Source of the DNA: Elymus sibiricus
Lineage: Eukaryota > Streptophyta > Magnoliopsida > Poales > Poaceae
Length of the DNA: 64,000 nt
Assembly: GCA_039707655.1 (NCBI GenBank)
Contig: CM077665.1
Coordinates: 446,275,531 to 446,339,530, forward strand
Direction of reading: 5' to 3'
Positions within the stretch are counted from its first letter, which is position 1. Each line of letters begins with the position of its first letter. Both the position numbers and the translations under genes were made by a program. Of this stretch, positions 11,706 to 23,760 are shown piece by piece. The notes under the pieces were generated by a model. It had not been told where the DNA came from and searched no databases. It worked only from the letters and a program-made list of their open reading frames with translations.

Positions 11706-12080
11706 TAAGGGGAGGGCGGTAGTTGAAAGAGGGAGGAGAACCCCACACCCACCTTAGATCAAGACCAGAGGAAGGATGGAGAGAGAAGAGCTAGGAGTGC
11801 TCGGGCACTTTAGCTAGTACCCCGACCACCATTAGTCTCCCCCCGACCACTCCCTTTGTAACACTTGAGACTTGTACTCCCATTGTAATATCAAATACCA
11901 ACATGGCATAGGGTTTTACGCCAAGATGGCGGTCTGAACCTATATAAAATCCCTTGTGTCTTTGACTAGGCGTTTTAGCCCATGGCCGAACTCACAAATA
12001 CATGCTGTCCTTGATCCCCGATGTCCGGAGAACACACTCCGACAATGTGTGATTGATCATTGTGAAAAAGCGTTCCAACT
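11706..12080 (+). other. Possible old LTR-retrotransposon remnant
   Basis: This stretch has no gene. It contains an LTR-like stretch (GGGTTTTACGCCAAGATGGC, 11913-11932, followed by a TATAAAA at 11941-11947) but no paired copy or terminal structure was found. Confidence 0.25.
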
Positions 12081-12082
12081 CG

Positions 12083-12455
12083 GATATAGAGTTTCTGATC
12101 CCAAACTCATATGCACCTGTATGAATAGTAAAAACTAAAAAAATAGTAAAAATGTTAGAAAATTTCTGCCTTTTGTGGTAAACATTGATGAAGGTTTCAC
12201 CTAAGTACAATGGAATGACATTGATGGAGGTCTGGGCAAAAAGAATCGATGCTCAAAAAGACTAGTTTAAAAAGTATTTTGGAGCATCGATTTTTTTGCG
12301 CAGACCTCCACAAATATCATTCCATCACTAAAACTTGCATGCTGTTGAAACACTCATCAATGTTTGTTGCAAAAAACAGATATTTTTTTAGAAAAAATAA
12401 TATTTTCAGATTTTATTATGCGGGTGTATACGAGCTTGGGATTAGAAGAGAAATT
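12083..12455. mobile_element. Foldback/MITE-like inverted repeat
   Basis: The left half (12083-12270) and right half (12275-12455) are diverged inverted copies. ATCCCAAACTCATATGCACC on the left corresponds to the complement of the right end near 12421-12445, and the centre has GATGGAGGTCTGGGCAAAAA against GCGCAGACCTCCAC. There is no ORF and no clear TSD, so the superfamily is unknown. Confidence 0.55.
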
Positions 12456-12739
12456 TCATTGCAATGCAACATAAGCGGTGTTGATTGTTTTACTTTTTAC
12501 CAATATATCTATACCTACTAATAAGGGAAAAGAGTTTCTTCCTGTCCGTCCTAAAATTATCCCTAAAGTTGCCACGACTTACCCTTTATGCCATCCATAA
12601 GTGACGAAATAACGATTTGTTTTTTACTTTTGGAGTCCGTGCGTCGGCCTTTGGTTTATACGAGAGTGATCCGCTAATTTTCAACCCCAGTATCTAGAGC
12701 CTCACCCTTCTACCCGAGAGACCCGGGTTCGATCCTAAC

Positions 12740-14290
12740 TTATTCTATTTTTCTTTCTTTTTCTTTTATCAGGCAAATTCAAATACTTTTTAAAATAGTG
12801 ATATCTTTTGAATCCCAACTCAAAATCTAACATGTTATAAACGAAATTTCCTCAGGAAAGTGTGTAGATTTCAAATATGGTATTATATTACACGTTAATC
12901 ATTTCTAAAATTAGATGTAGGATGCAACTTAATTAATAACTTCTTTATACGAGGTATTTTAGAAATGCCTATTATATATGTTCCTACACCATTTAAATTG
13001 AGTACATACGATAGTTTGATGCTTTCATAAAAAACTATAATTGGCACCATAAGGGATGTTGCTTCTACCGGTTACCATATGCTAAAGGTTACAAAAAGTA
13101 TATAATCATCCTCTCTATTTGCACAGTGCATAATAACCAACCCATATACGATTATGTAAACTAAATTACTGATACGAGCTATTATGCAAACCGGTGGCTT
13201 AACGTTGATTTACGTATTGTTTGGAATTGTGCCCATAAAGATTTCTTTAACAATATCGAAGTTGATATGCAACCTTGAACATTTGGTATTGATTATTTTC
13301 GATGCAGCTGTCTAATATGTTTTAAATCTTGACTCAGCTGCAAACACATATATCAGCAACAAAAAAATGCTCTTATGCACAAGCTATTGTTGTGTACAAT
13401 GTAATTCTTTCTTTTCATCTTGATTTCAAATTTTCTTGGGCATCACTAAGGAGGAACGACAACAAAGGCGTACTAGGGATGGCTTTTTTTTTCTCTCGGT
13501 GCAACGTACAGACATGTTTGCTATTTTATCCCATTTTATTTCTTTTTACCTTTATCAGGAAGATTCAAATACTTTTCAAAATATTGATATCTTTCAAATC
13601 CTAACTCGAAATCTAACATTGTCATTTATGAAAATTCCTCGAAAAAATATGTAGATTGCAAAAGTGCTATTATCTTGCATGTTAATCATTTCTAAAATTA
13701 GATTAAGGATACAACCTTAATTAATACCTTCTTTATATGGGGTATTTTGGAAATGCATATTATATATGTTCCTACACCATTCAAATTGAGTACATATGAT
13801 CAGATAATTTGATGCTTTCACAAAACCTATTATTGGCACCATAAGGGATGTTGATTCCTAGCAGGTACCATATGCTAAAGGTTACAACAGCTATATAATC
13901 ATCCTCTCTATTTACACAGTGCACAATAACCGGCCCCTATACGATGATGTACACTAAACTACTGATACGATTTTTATTGAAATTAGTAGCTTAACATTCA
14001 AATTGTGTCCATAAAGATTATTTAGAACAATATCGATGTTGATATGCAACCTTGAACATTTGATATGCATGTCCTTACATATTGATTATTTTCGATGAAG
14101 TTGTCTAATATGTTTGCAACCAAATTAAATTTTGACTTGAATTACAGTTGCAAACACATATATCGACAAGACAAAAATAATACTCTTATACACAAGTTAT
14201 TGTTGAGTATTATATGTACTTCTCTATTTCTATCCTAATGCAATATTTGGTGTGCATCACTAAGGAACGACAACAAATACGTAAAGATAG
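12740..14290. repeat. Diverged tandem duplication of about 0.8 kb
   Basis: Copy 1 (about 12740-13480) and copy 2 (about 13525-14290) align from TTTATCAGG..ATTCAAATACTTTT through to CATCACTAAGGA..ACGACAACAAA with many substitutions and small indels, at a spacing of about 786-814 bp. The junction carries the Helitron-terminus-like GTGCAACG..TTTGCTAT at 13499-13524. It suggests two Helitron 3' halves in tandem. Confidence 0.65.
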
Positions 14291-14382
14291 AGCGAATTAG
14301 GTAGATAATTTTGTTGTCCACTAGAAACACCTTGAGTACACTTTTAAAATCATCTCATCTTTATGTTTTCTCGCAACATCAC

Positions 14383-17300
14383 TGTAACGCCCAAGATGTG
14401 GTCATATCCTTATTTTGGCTCGAGGGCCTCTATAGGGATAGAAGCGCATCTTGTCGTTTCACAAGAATGGATATTATTACAAGTACATATAAAGAGAAGA
14501 TGAGTATATGGAATTGGCTTACACTCGCCACAAGCTAAATCATGAACATCTCAATACACACATCAATGTCAATCATCATACATAAAAGTAGGGTCCGACT
14601 ACGGACGAAATCAAACGATAAAAATGACATCCATCCTTGCTATCCCAGGCTGCCGGCCTGGAACCCATCCGATGATCTATGAAGAAGAAGAAGAAGAACT
14701 CCAAATCAAACAAGCATTGCTCTCACGTCAAAGCATCGCATTACCTGTACCTGCAACTATTGTTGTAGTAATCTGTGAGCCACAGGGACTCAGTAATCTC
14801 ATTTCCAAGGGTATCAAGACTAGCAAAGCTTAATGGGTGAGGTATGGTTAAGTGGTGAGGCTGCAGCAAGCACTAAGCATTTGAATATGTGGCTAACTTA
14901 CGAGTACAAGAATAAGAAGGGTGATCTACGCATAATCGGACGTGAACTAGTAATGATCAAGAAGTGATCCTGAACACCTACTTACGAGTCAATCATAACC
15001 CCACCGTGTTCTCTCTCGGTTCAGAACTCACGAGTAGAGACAGTCACGGTTACGCACACGGTTGGTGTATTTTATTTGAGTTTACTTCAAGTTTGCTATG
15101 ACCAGGTGTTAAACAAATTTCCAAGTTGCCACATAACTGCGGGCACGCCTTTCCGAAAAGATTTAACCCTGCAGGGGTGTTCCAACTCATCCATCACAAA
15201 CTAGCCACAAGTTGCGTGGAAAACCTCAACCGCGGGATAGCCCGTAGTATCCTCGGAATCCCGATGGAAAACCTCTACTTCGAGATAGCCCGAAGTGTCC
15301 TCGTAATCCCATGCACAAGACGTTCGTGAAAGGTAAAACAAATCCAACAAGACCGCCCGACGTGTCGACGAACCCGATAGGAGCCGCGTATCTCGTTCTC
15401 AGGACACGACGGATAAGCGAAGCGTACGGTGGCCTGATAGAAATCTCCCGAGTTGCCCCGGGTTGGCCCTGCACGATGCTATAGTTTGGACCAACACTCA
15501 TGAGTAGCACTGGCCCGGGGGTTGATTAAATTATCCGCAGGTGCCGGCGAGTCCCTATGCAATTTTATTAGTTATTAGGCAAATGGAGTACCAATGTTGG
15601 GCCTTGCCAGAAGAGTTTTATTTCAAAACGAAAATCAAGGGGGTCCCCATAACAACCACAAGCATGTTAGGAGCGCTCAGTATGGAACATAACACCGGTA
15701 CACAAGTAACTAGGGCGGCAAAGGTGGAAGAAAACACCGAGCAAAAGGCCAAGCCTTTCACCTTTTTACCAAGTATATATGTGCATTAAATTAAATAGCA
15801 ATAATATTGTGATATCTCAAGATATCCATGTTGTCACATGGAAACAATCTGCACCTGCAACTAGCAATGCTATAAGAAGGGCTGAGCAAGCGGTAACATA
15901 GCCAAACAATGGTTTGCTGGGATGTGGAGGGGTTAGAGGCTTTTCATGGCAATGTTGGGAGGCTTGACATACAAGTCGTAGGTAACGAGACATAATGATA
16001 GAAGCGAGACAACTAGCATAGCAATGATAGTAGTGGTATCCAGGGAAATGATCATCTTGCCTGAGATCCCGCTTGGAAGAAGAACGCATCCGTGAAGTAG
16101 ACAAACGGGACGTAGTTGAACGAATCCTCACACTCCGAACGCTTTCGGAACTCTATCCAGAAGAAGCAATCCGGAAACAATCAATCAACACACAATACAC
16201 CACAACATATTCATGATATGATGCGCACACAAATATGATGCATGTTCATTTAAATATGCAAGGCATGGCAAAGCACAACAATCAAATACTACACCTTAAG
16301 TGAAGCTCAATATGCAACGAGTTGCATATTGACGAAACCCCACGTTTGAATCATTTAGTTCACTCTCGTTTATTTACATGGCAAGTTTAAATGTTGTTAA
16401 ACATGGAAAGAGGTGAAGCATAAATAAACTAGATATTTATGCAAGTTTAGATGAGGCCGGAAACAACAAATAGCATTTCCAAAACAACCCCATATGTTAA
16501 TCTCAAAATTGGTACATATCTGAACTAAGCATATTTTATATTTATTAAACAGGAAAATAAATTGCACCATGTGATTCTACTCGTCATTCTAAGCGATTTA
16601 CAAAAACGGAGCTACGGTCTAAAAGATATGACCAACACAAGATAATATGCCATGAATGCAAAATACACGCAAACAACACCCACAAACATTTTAAATCATG
16701 GATGTAACAACATATTATGAAACTTCATGAAATTCTAAGCAAGTTTCATATATGGCATGTTCAAAACGAAGCAACGGTTCAACAATAACAACCAACATAA
16801 GTTTTAGTTCAAATATGTCTAAAACAGCAACATGGCATTTGGCATTTTGCACACCACCAAATAACAGGCTGCAAGAATATTAAATTCACAAACAAGACAT
16901 GAGGCAGTATCTTACATGATGCACAACAATTCATCTCATAACAGCAAATTGAATACAAGCATGTATCAATAGCAAATGAGCTCACAAGATGGCTATTGGA
17001 ACAACAGTTATGACTTAGTGAAAATAACAGTTTTTAGCAAACAGTGTTAACCTGAAGGCATATTGACAACAAGAAAACTATATGCTACATGACTTTTATT
17101 GGCATGAAAATCTACAGCATGGTAGTGGGCATGATGCACTTCAATTCATTCCACAATGGCAAGGTCTAATTATGCACAGAATCATGGCTAGCCTCAACAC
17201 AACATGGCTAGCCTCAAACCTATAAATGAAAACTAATGGCACAACATGACAGAGAATAACATTCTTTATAAAACACTCCATGGTGGCAACCACAAAGGAG

Positions 17301-19292
17301 TTGTATATTAATAGCAAAACACATGGCAACATGGCAACAAAATAAGACAGTTTTAGACTTAGAATTATTTAGACCCTTCAAAACAACAACATATTTATGG
17401 CATGTTGACAGCAAGAAAATAACATCTAAACATGGATTTTCATGGCAAACAAAAATACCAGGGGCTAGTACACATGTCAAAGGGCACATCTCATGTTTAA
17501 CAATAATTCATATGATGCATGGATTAAATCACATAAAAATAACAAAAGGGCATCATAGAAAAAATAGCATGCACTCAAACTTGCTCAAATGACAAAACTA
17601 ATTGCACAGATGGATTCTATGGATTTTTCTACCCCAGAACCATATATAACATGTGGGTATTTACTTTGAAAAAATGACACAATAATTATGCAAGATTATG
17701 GCATTTATGCAAATTACGTGAAAATAGCAAGTTAAACATTTTTATCATGAATGAAAGTTGAATATTATTAATCTACTCAAAATTCTGAATACTTTACATA
17801 TATAAAACATTTTAATTCGATGCACGGTTCTCAAGTTATTAAATGCATTAACATTAGGGGTTTTTCTGCAAATCTGTAATTCAGTGGATAATTAGACAAA
17901 TTCGCAGGAGCTGAAAAAAAACTATATGGGCCGAAACAGAGCGAGCGCAACATAAATAAACAGAACACGGGCGACACTTAGCATCAAACAAATCGGGCCA
18001 AACAAGACATGGGCACACTATAGGTATATGGCGCTCGGATCGTCAGATAGCAGAGCGGGCTGCTCACCTTAGCAGGCCGAGGCCCGGATGGAGGCTAGTG
18101 GGCCAGACGAGGCTGGACCTTGCGCTGGAACTGGGCCGGTGGGGTCGCGGGCCCACGCGGGCGCTGGTGCTGGTCAACAGACGGCGTGAGCGGGGCTCCT
18201 CCCTATCCAGATCGGACAGGGGACGAGCGACGGCGAGGGTCGGTGACTCCGGCAAGGCTGGGGCGGCACGGGGAATGGCAGGAGGCGTGGATCCGAGGGC
18301 GGCGCGGCTCGCTCTAGCGAGGGGCGGCCTCGGGGGGGGGGGGTCTCCCATGGCGTGGCTGCGGCTGCCCTAGGTCGAGGTTGCCGACAGTTGAGGCCCT
18401 CCGGCGAGGCTGTGGTGGTGCGGCGGCGGGACTGCAAGGGGCCGCGGCGGCGGGGTTGGCGGCTCGCCGGCAGTGAGGCGCGAGGCGGTGCGGAGAGGTG
18501 CGGAGCTCGGGCGGCGATGGCTGACTGCGGGCGCGGGCGGCGGGTGGCAAGGTGTGGGCGCGGGCTCACGCGGGCCTGGATGGGCTCGGGCGGGCCTCAC
18601 TCAGGCCTGGGCGGGCCTGACGCGAGGTGGGAGGAGGAGAGGCTGGCGGCTGCACGGAAAACGAGGCAGAGGAGCTAGGTTTCCAGATTAGGAACGGCTA
18701 ACCCTCCTTATATAGGCAGGGGTCTAGGGTCAGGGGGATTTAGTCCGTTTTCGGACCCTCCGATCACGATCGGACGACTCCGGTCGCGTGGTTAGGCTAG
18801 GATGGGCTAGTGGGCTGTGTAGAGGGTTGTGGGCTGAGAAGAGAGCGAGGTTTGTGGCCCGGCAATAGTTTTTAAACTGCGAAACGTCCGATAATTAAAC
18901 CGATGATGCCACCGCTACAATTGTCCGTTGGGCTATCAAACGACCTCCGAATGCGACGAAATTTGGCAGACGGTCTACCTACAATATATTAAGACCGCTC
19001 GCCAAGTTTCAACCCATTCCGAGAAAGTTTTATATGCACTTTTAAAAACAATATTTTGATGGTGCCGCGGGCGCGCGCGAGAATGGTTGGTCTCAAAACG
19101 GTCAACGTCGAAAACGGGAAGAACCGACAACTACGAACGGATGCAAGTTTTAAAAAAAAAGACGGCAATGAAGTGTCGGTGCAATGCGAATGATGCGAAT
19201 GATGCCACGATGAATGCGACAATCAAATGAATCACACGACGATCACGGAATAAAACGGGAATCTTCTGGAGCGTCGGTCTCGGGCCGTTACA
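14383..19292 (+). mobile_element. Solo LTR, 4910 bp, Sukkula-like LARD family
   Basis: The sequence starts TGTAACGCCCAAGATGTGG and ends CGGGCCGTTACA, with the 5-bp TSD ATCAC at 14378-14382 and 19293-19297. A TG..CA unit with a perfect TSD, no primer-binding site, no internal domain and no second copy is a solo LTR. The start closely resembles what I remember of the Sukkula LTR (TGTCACGCCCAAGATGCG), and an LTR of 4-5 kb fits that unusual family of large retrotransposon derivatives. A GC-rich block lies at 18060-18690 and a TATA-like TATATAGG at 18709-18716. ORFs inside are not credible genes. Confidence 0.75.
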
Positions 19293-19431
19293 ATCACTTA
19301 TAATTTTGTTTGTCGTACGACGTCGTTAAAGATTTCAAGGGATTTGCTAATGTCATCGGGTGTGTGTATGAGAAATGGTTTTTTCTCTCCCGTGCAATGC
19401 ACATGCACGTTTGCTAGAATGTATGTGAATT

Positions 19432-19825
19432 TTTTTGAGTAGGCACGTCCTGCACCCGTGTACATATGAATCCGCTTTCAAAAAATGTACTTTAAACACG
19501 TTTTGTAGTATCAAAAAATTCGAAACAAAATGTTGTGCATACATGTTTGCACAAATATGTCCGCGGCATAAAGTTTTGTGAAAAAAAGTTTTGTCATTTT
19601 GTCTCTGCAAAAAAGACAAATTTTAGTGCTTCTAAATAGTGTTTGTTACAGAATGTTTTGTCTTTTTTGCACAGGCCACAAAAAAAGTTGTTTTTCCGTC
19701 AAACTTTTTGCATGCACATAAAATATGAAGACGTCCGCGCACACCTTTTTTCGAATTTTTTTGTCATTTCAAAATGTGTTTTCCAAAGTGGGTTCATATG
19801 TACCCGGGTTCATCCATGACTTTTC
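19432..19825. mobile_element. MITE-like inverted-repeat element
   Basis: The left arm (CACCCGTGTACATATGAA..., ATTCGAAACAAAA...) and right arm (TTCATATGTACCCGGGTTCA near 19793-19812) are diverged inverted copies over about 180 bp each, around a centre near 19630. It is non-coding, and no TSD was identified with confidence. Confidence 0.6.
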
Positions 19826-19854
19826 CTTTTTTTTGCAAATAATATATATAGTAA

Positions 19855-20265
19855 GAGCATCTACAGCCAGACTTGGCAAATCCGACCCCTCAAACGCCCG
19901 CGGACGCGACCGAGCGTGTCCACGGACAATGACCGGTCACCTCTCATTTTTTTTACTTTCATAGCCATGTCCCTCACTTTACCCCTATACGTCCGGTCAC
20001 ATGCATGTAATTGGTGAAGATGAAATGAGAAAGAATAAACAAAGAAAAAATATGGGTCCAATCCTATGTGGTGGATGCAGGACCACTGACCGGACACTCC
20101 TCATACTCATCTCATATATGAGATGGATATGAGGGGTGCCGGTCAGTCCGGACGTTTGAGACCCGTTTAAGACGCCATGTCTGGGTCGCATTGTCATGAT
20201 GGTCAGTGACCGGATGGCTTGTCCGGACGTTTGAGACGGGTACGAGGGTCCGGTTGTAGATGCTC
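19855..20265. mobile_element. Harbinger/Tourist-type MITE
   Basis: A 411-bp element has terminal inverted repeats GAGCATCTACAGCC and GGTTGTAGATGCTC, flanked by TAA at 19852-19854 and 20266-20268. The short remainder to 20555 shows nothing recognisable. Confidence 0.8.
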
Positions 20266-20887
20266 TAAGTTGACGAAGTATAATTGGGTTGACACCTTCA
20301 CGCATTTCACAACACGAGGAATGCACTGAGCGGACTTCTCTATCCGTTCTTGTGTTGCGTTGTATGGATAATCCTGCGAGGCGCCACTGTTTTGGAAAGT
20401 GTTGACAGACGGAAACTTATTACTCGTTTGGAGTGGGCTTTTGGAGGCCGGACGTCCATTGGTACTGACACTACAATGTTGAACTTTAGGCCGAAGCTGA
20501 GTCGTAAGATATATACTACTATGCGGTAAGGGCAGAGCCCTCGCTTCCCCGCACCCTGAAGCTCTGCCGGGATGACGCGACACACCGGCGCGTGCGGCTT
20601 CCAGCAAGTCTCCGAAGTGCGTTTGAGTTGCGACGGCTGGCTCTCCTGACACGCTTCGGTGAGGAGGCCGCAGTCACCGATCCTCGTGTACCCTCCTGAA
20701 AGTTCTCTCGCTTCCTCTGGTTTGGTTTCTCTGTATATGCAACAATCCTCAGGTGTTTGGACTCTACTTTCGACTCGGATAAGAACGATATATATTGCGG
20801 GTAGTCTCGGTCATGGACACGATCGGAGACGAGACTCCGTGCAACCGAGTCCATTGACGATACCAATCGACTCAAACCCTATAAAGT

Positions 20888-22338
20888 CCCTTCCCCCCCC
20901 CCCCCTCCCCCGCGTCGCCCTCCTCTGGCGACACGGGGCGAAACCCTACTCACCGCCGCCACCTCCCTCCCCTCCCTTCCCCCCGTCTCGCCGCCGCCAG
21001 AGGCGCCGCCGGCGAAGCCAGGCGGGCTCCTGTGACGGCGGCGGCGGGGCATCTTTCCCTGCTCGGCGGGGCTTCTTCCGCGCTCGCTGCCGCCTCGGGT
21101 TGAGCTCGCCATCGGAAGATGCCGGTGCTTGGGCTGCAGATCTCGCCGGTGTGCGGCCGTGGCGCCCGTGCTCCGGAGCTAGTGTGCGCCGCGGTGGACT
21201 GGAGGTGGTGGCCATGGGCGGCTTCGGCCAGATCTGGGCTCAAGCGCGCCCGACATGGCGACGCCCTTGGCTATGGCCGCGGTGGTCGGGGCGGTCTGTT
21301 GCCCCGTGGTGGTGGTGGCGCTCGATGTGCAACGCGGAGCTACGTTGGGAGGACGCGCGGTGGCGGGTCGGCCGGATCTGGCCCACTCGGGCCGCAGCGA
21401 TGACGGGGCCGATCTGGGCTCCCTGGGTTCTCGGATGGTGCCACGGCGTCGCCATCCATGCTCCGGCCAGGAGGGATGGAGCGACAGGTTCTTGATCTGG
21501 TGGTGGGTGCGCCCGGGACGAGGTCCCTGGGCATCGGCGCGCATCTCTCTGGGCGAAAGCCTGGCTCTTAGCCGGTGATGGCAACATCTGTGGATGTTGC
21601 TTCCTTGTTGAAGGCATCACTAAGGAGTTTTTCGCGCCAATCCTGTTCTCGAGTTCGGTCTACCGGTGAAAACCGAGATCCGCTTGTCGGATCGGCGATG
21701 GCGGCGCTATTGGCGTCGTTTCTTCGATGGAAGCATCGTTTTTGAAGATTCGACCTCCTCACAGGATCATCTTGTCCGTGGCTAGTGGTTGGCCGGGAGC
21801 TTCCAATGGTGCGATGTCCGTGGCGGCGCTTCAGGTTGTGGCCAGCAGTTGGCTGGCGGTGCTGTGCGATTGGAGCACTCTTGACATGCAGGCAATGCCA
21901 GACAAGTCAGGTTGGTTGTCCTCGCGAGATCGGAGCGGCACATGCCCGCTCCTCTATCGGATATGTCTTCTCGCTCCGGTTTCAAGGAGGCCGTTCAACA
22001 TGCTTGTGGCGGTCATGATCATCACGACGGAATGGTCCACTTGGGTGAGGTTTTGGTGAAGTCGAAGTCGCCAGGCCGCGAGTGCGGATGGTGATATACG
22101 ATGACGCCGACCTCCTCGGCGTTGTGCCTTTGTGTTTGTGTTGTGTTGGCTCGGCCTCTTGGTGCTTTTGTATGTCTTGTGTGCTTTAGACCTAGTTTAG
22201 CTAGGGGTTGTGGGTGGTGTGTCGTTTGGACAGGTTTTCGTCCGGTTTTCCTTAAATAAACCGAGCAGTCTCAGCCATCTTCGGCTTCTTCTTCTGCAAT
22301 GGAATCTTAGCAGCTCTCCTAACTTTAAAAAAAAAAAA
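20888..22338 (+). mobile_element. Non-LTR-type retroelement inserted upstream of the F-box gene
   Basis: A 1451-bp GC-rich insertion ends in an A-run (22326-22338) and is flanked by CCTATAAAGT (20878-20887 and 22339-22348). Copy B has the uninterrupted site near 44168-44179, which shows the insertion boundaries directly. No reverse transcriptase is visible. It is a non-autonomous LINE-derived element, or possibly a retrocopied transcript. The overlapping GC-rich ORFs are not supported as genes. Confidence 0.85.
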
Positions 22339-22384
22339 CCTATAAAGTAGCCAACAGCTGGAGCGAGAGACACGGACGCCCGAT

Positions 22385-23572
22385 ATGTCGACAACGGCCG
22401 GCAGCACCCAGTCGTCGTCATCAGCGCAGTGGTCCGACCTGCCAGACGACCTCCTCGGACTGGTCCACCTCAGGCTTGCCTCCCCGCGCGATCGTGTGCG
22501 CCTCGCCGCCGTTTGCAAGCAGTGGCGAGCCACCGCGTCGCTGCTCCCGCGGCCGCCGGGCCGCCCGCTTCTGCTCGTGTCGCCGCGGCGTCGCCAATTC
22601 AGCGGGACGAAGCTCCTGTGCGGCCCCGACGACGGCTGTGTCGTGCGCGTCCCAGACAAGGCGGAAGACAAGTGGTTCGTCGGCTCGCACGACGATGGTT
22701 GGGTCGCTGCGACCGATGATCGCACCCTCGTGATCGTCAACTTCTTCTCTGGTGTCGAGGTGGTGCTCGCTCCGGTGTGCCCACGCAATCTACTTAGGAT
22801 CAAGCCAACCAGCCTCCGGAAAATCATCTTCTCCGAAGCCCCCACCTCTAGCAGCTGCATCCTCGCCGCCATCGCTTACACGCGGTCCCACGTCGCGCTG
22901 TGCAAAGTTGGCGGCCACGAGACCGGGTGGACAGCAAAACATATGCAAGGAAGGATGGTTAGCGACATCGCATTTTGTAATGGCGAGCTCTATGGCCTCG
23001 TGGGTAGCGACGACGAAGAGCTGGTCAAGTTTGCAATCGACATGGAACAAGACGGCACGCCGTTCATCATATCCAGCCACCCCCTGGCCATCCAAAGGCG
23101 CGACGGTCCCACGTATAAGGATGATCCCATGGCGTACCGTGCCCACATCTTCGAGCTACACGGCAAGCCATCAATGGCCATACGGACCCGGTGGTCGCCC
23201 AACCATGAGCCTTTCTTCAAGATCTTCACGCTCGTCGATACCGATAAAGTTGAGGCTTACAGATACAAGTGGGCAGAAGTGGTGAATTTTGGTGAGCACG
23301 CCTTGTTCTTGGGGCCAAATTGGTCTAAGGCGGTGCACGTGGCGGTAGGCCAGCACCATGGTTTGAAGAAAAACCATATGTACTACGGTGTACAAAACTT
23401 GTGGGGGGGAAAGGAGTTGCCGGATGATATTGTGTACTCCATGAAAATAAATGACACCGAATACATGTATTGCAGAAAAGACCAAAGTGTCGGCGATAGT
23501 GTGGACAGGACAGGATATCACACGGGGGGGTTTATCTATTCTCACATGTGGCTTTACCCTCCAAATTTGTAG
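22385..23572 (+). CDS. F-box protein with DUF295 domain, intact
   Basis: This is a 395-residue single-exon ORF. Residues about 15-55 form an F-box (WSDLPDDLLGLVHLRLASP, then VCKQWRA), which in this family binds SKP1/ASK in an SCF ubiquitin ligase. The rest matches the DUF295 layout of grass F-box proteins, including WFVGSHDDGWV, SHPLAIQRR and, near the C-terminus, PDDIVYS, and ends HMWLYPPNL. The length is normal for the family. The ATG at 22385 is the first in frame and is conserved in copy B. A retroelement insertion ends 46 bp upstream, so the ancestral promoter lies 1.45 kb further away. The gene is intact here, whereas copy B at 44217-50806 is broken. Substrate unknown. Confidence 0.92.
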   Translation: MSTTAGSTQSSSSAQWSDLPDDLLGLVHLRLASPRDRVRLAAVCKQWRATASLLPRPPGRPLLLVSPRRRQFSGTKLLCGPDDGCVVRVPDKAEDKWFVGSHDDGWVAATDDRTLVIVNFFSGVEVVLAPVCPRNLLRIKPTSLRKIIFSEAPTSSSCILAAIAYTRSHVALCKVGGHETGWTAKHMQGRMVSDIAFCNGELYGLVGSDDEELVKFAIDMEQDGTPFIISSHPLAIQRRDGPTYKDDPMAYRAHIFELHGKPSMAIRTRWSPNHEPFFKIFTLVDTDKVEAYRYKWAEVVNFGEHALFLGPNWSKAVHVAVGQHHGLKKNHMYYGVQNLWGGKELPDDIVYSMKINDTEYMYCRKDQSVGDSVDRTGYHTGGFIYSHMWLYPPNL

Positions 23573-23647
23573 CAACGTATTAGTTAGCCAAGGAAATATA
23601 TACACCCTAGTCACTATACAACATTCAATTGTAGTTAATCTTATGTA

Positions 23648-23760
23648 CTCCCTCCGTCCGAAAATACTTGTCAGAAGAATGCATGTATTTAGATGTATAT
23701 TAGTTCTAGATACATTCATTTTTATGTATTTCTCCGACAAGTATTTCCGTACGGAAGGAG
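23648..23760. mobile_element. Stowaway MITE
   Basis: A 113-bp element with CTCCCTCCGTCCGAAAATAC and its complement ending CGGAAGGAG, bracketed by TA (23646-23647 and 23761-23762). Copy B has the empty site TTATGTAGTTTTT near 50875-50887, confirming the boundaries. It lies about 75 bp past the F-box stop codon. Confidence 0.93.

Larger units (their letters stand above)
12508..19417 (+). mobile_element. Helitron-like element, non-autonomous, split by a solo LTR
   Basis: The 5' end reads A|TCTATACCTACTAATAA, a start seen in grass Helitrons. The 3' end near 19387-19417 has CCCGTGCAATGCAC, a decayed hairpin, followed by GTTTGCTAG, the CTAG-type Helitron terminus. The base after CTAG is A rather than the expected T, so the end may be decayed. 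Removing the 14383-19292 solo LTR with one TSD rejoins the flanks. A second, decayed terminus-like string (GTGCAACG then GTTTGCTAT) lies at 13499-13524. A B-box tRNA-like arm (GGTTCGATCC, 12725-12734) is inside. No Rep/helicase is present. Confidence 0.55.

Noticed and set aside
14682..14697. GAA microsatellite as a feature of interest
   Set aside because: Only about five units; too short to matter.
18064..18691. Cluster of Arg/Pro/Ala-rich ORFs
   Set aside because: GC-rich block within the solo LTR; open frames on both strands simultaneously indicate composition, not coding.
20879..22094. CpG-island-like region with a 278-residue ORF
   Set aside because: Entirely within the 1451-bp insertion absent from copy B; no motif recognised.
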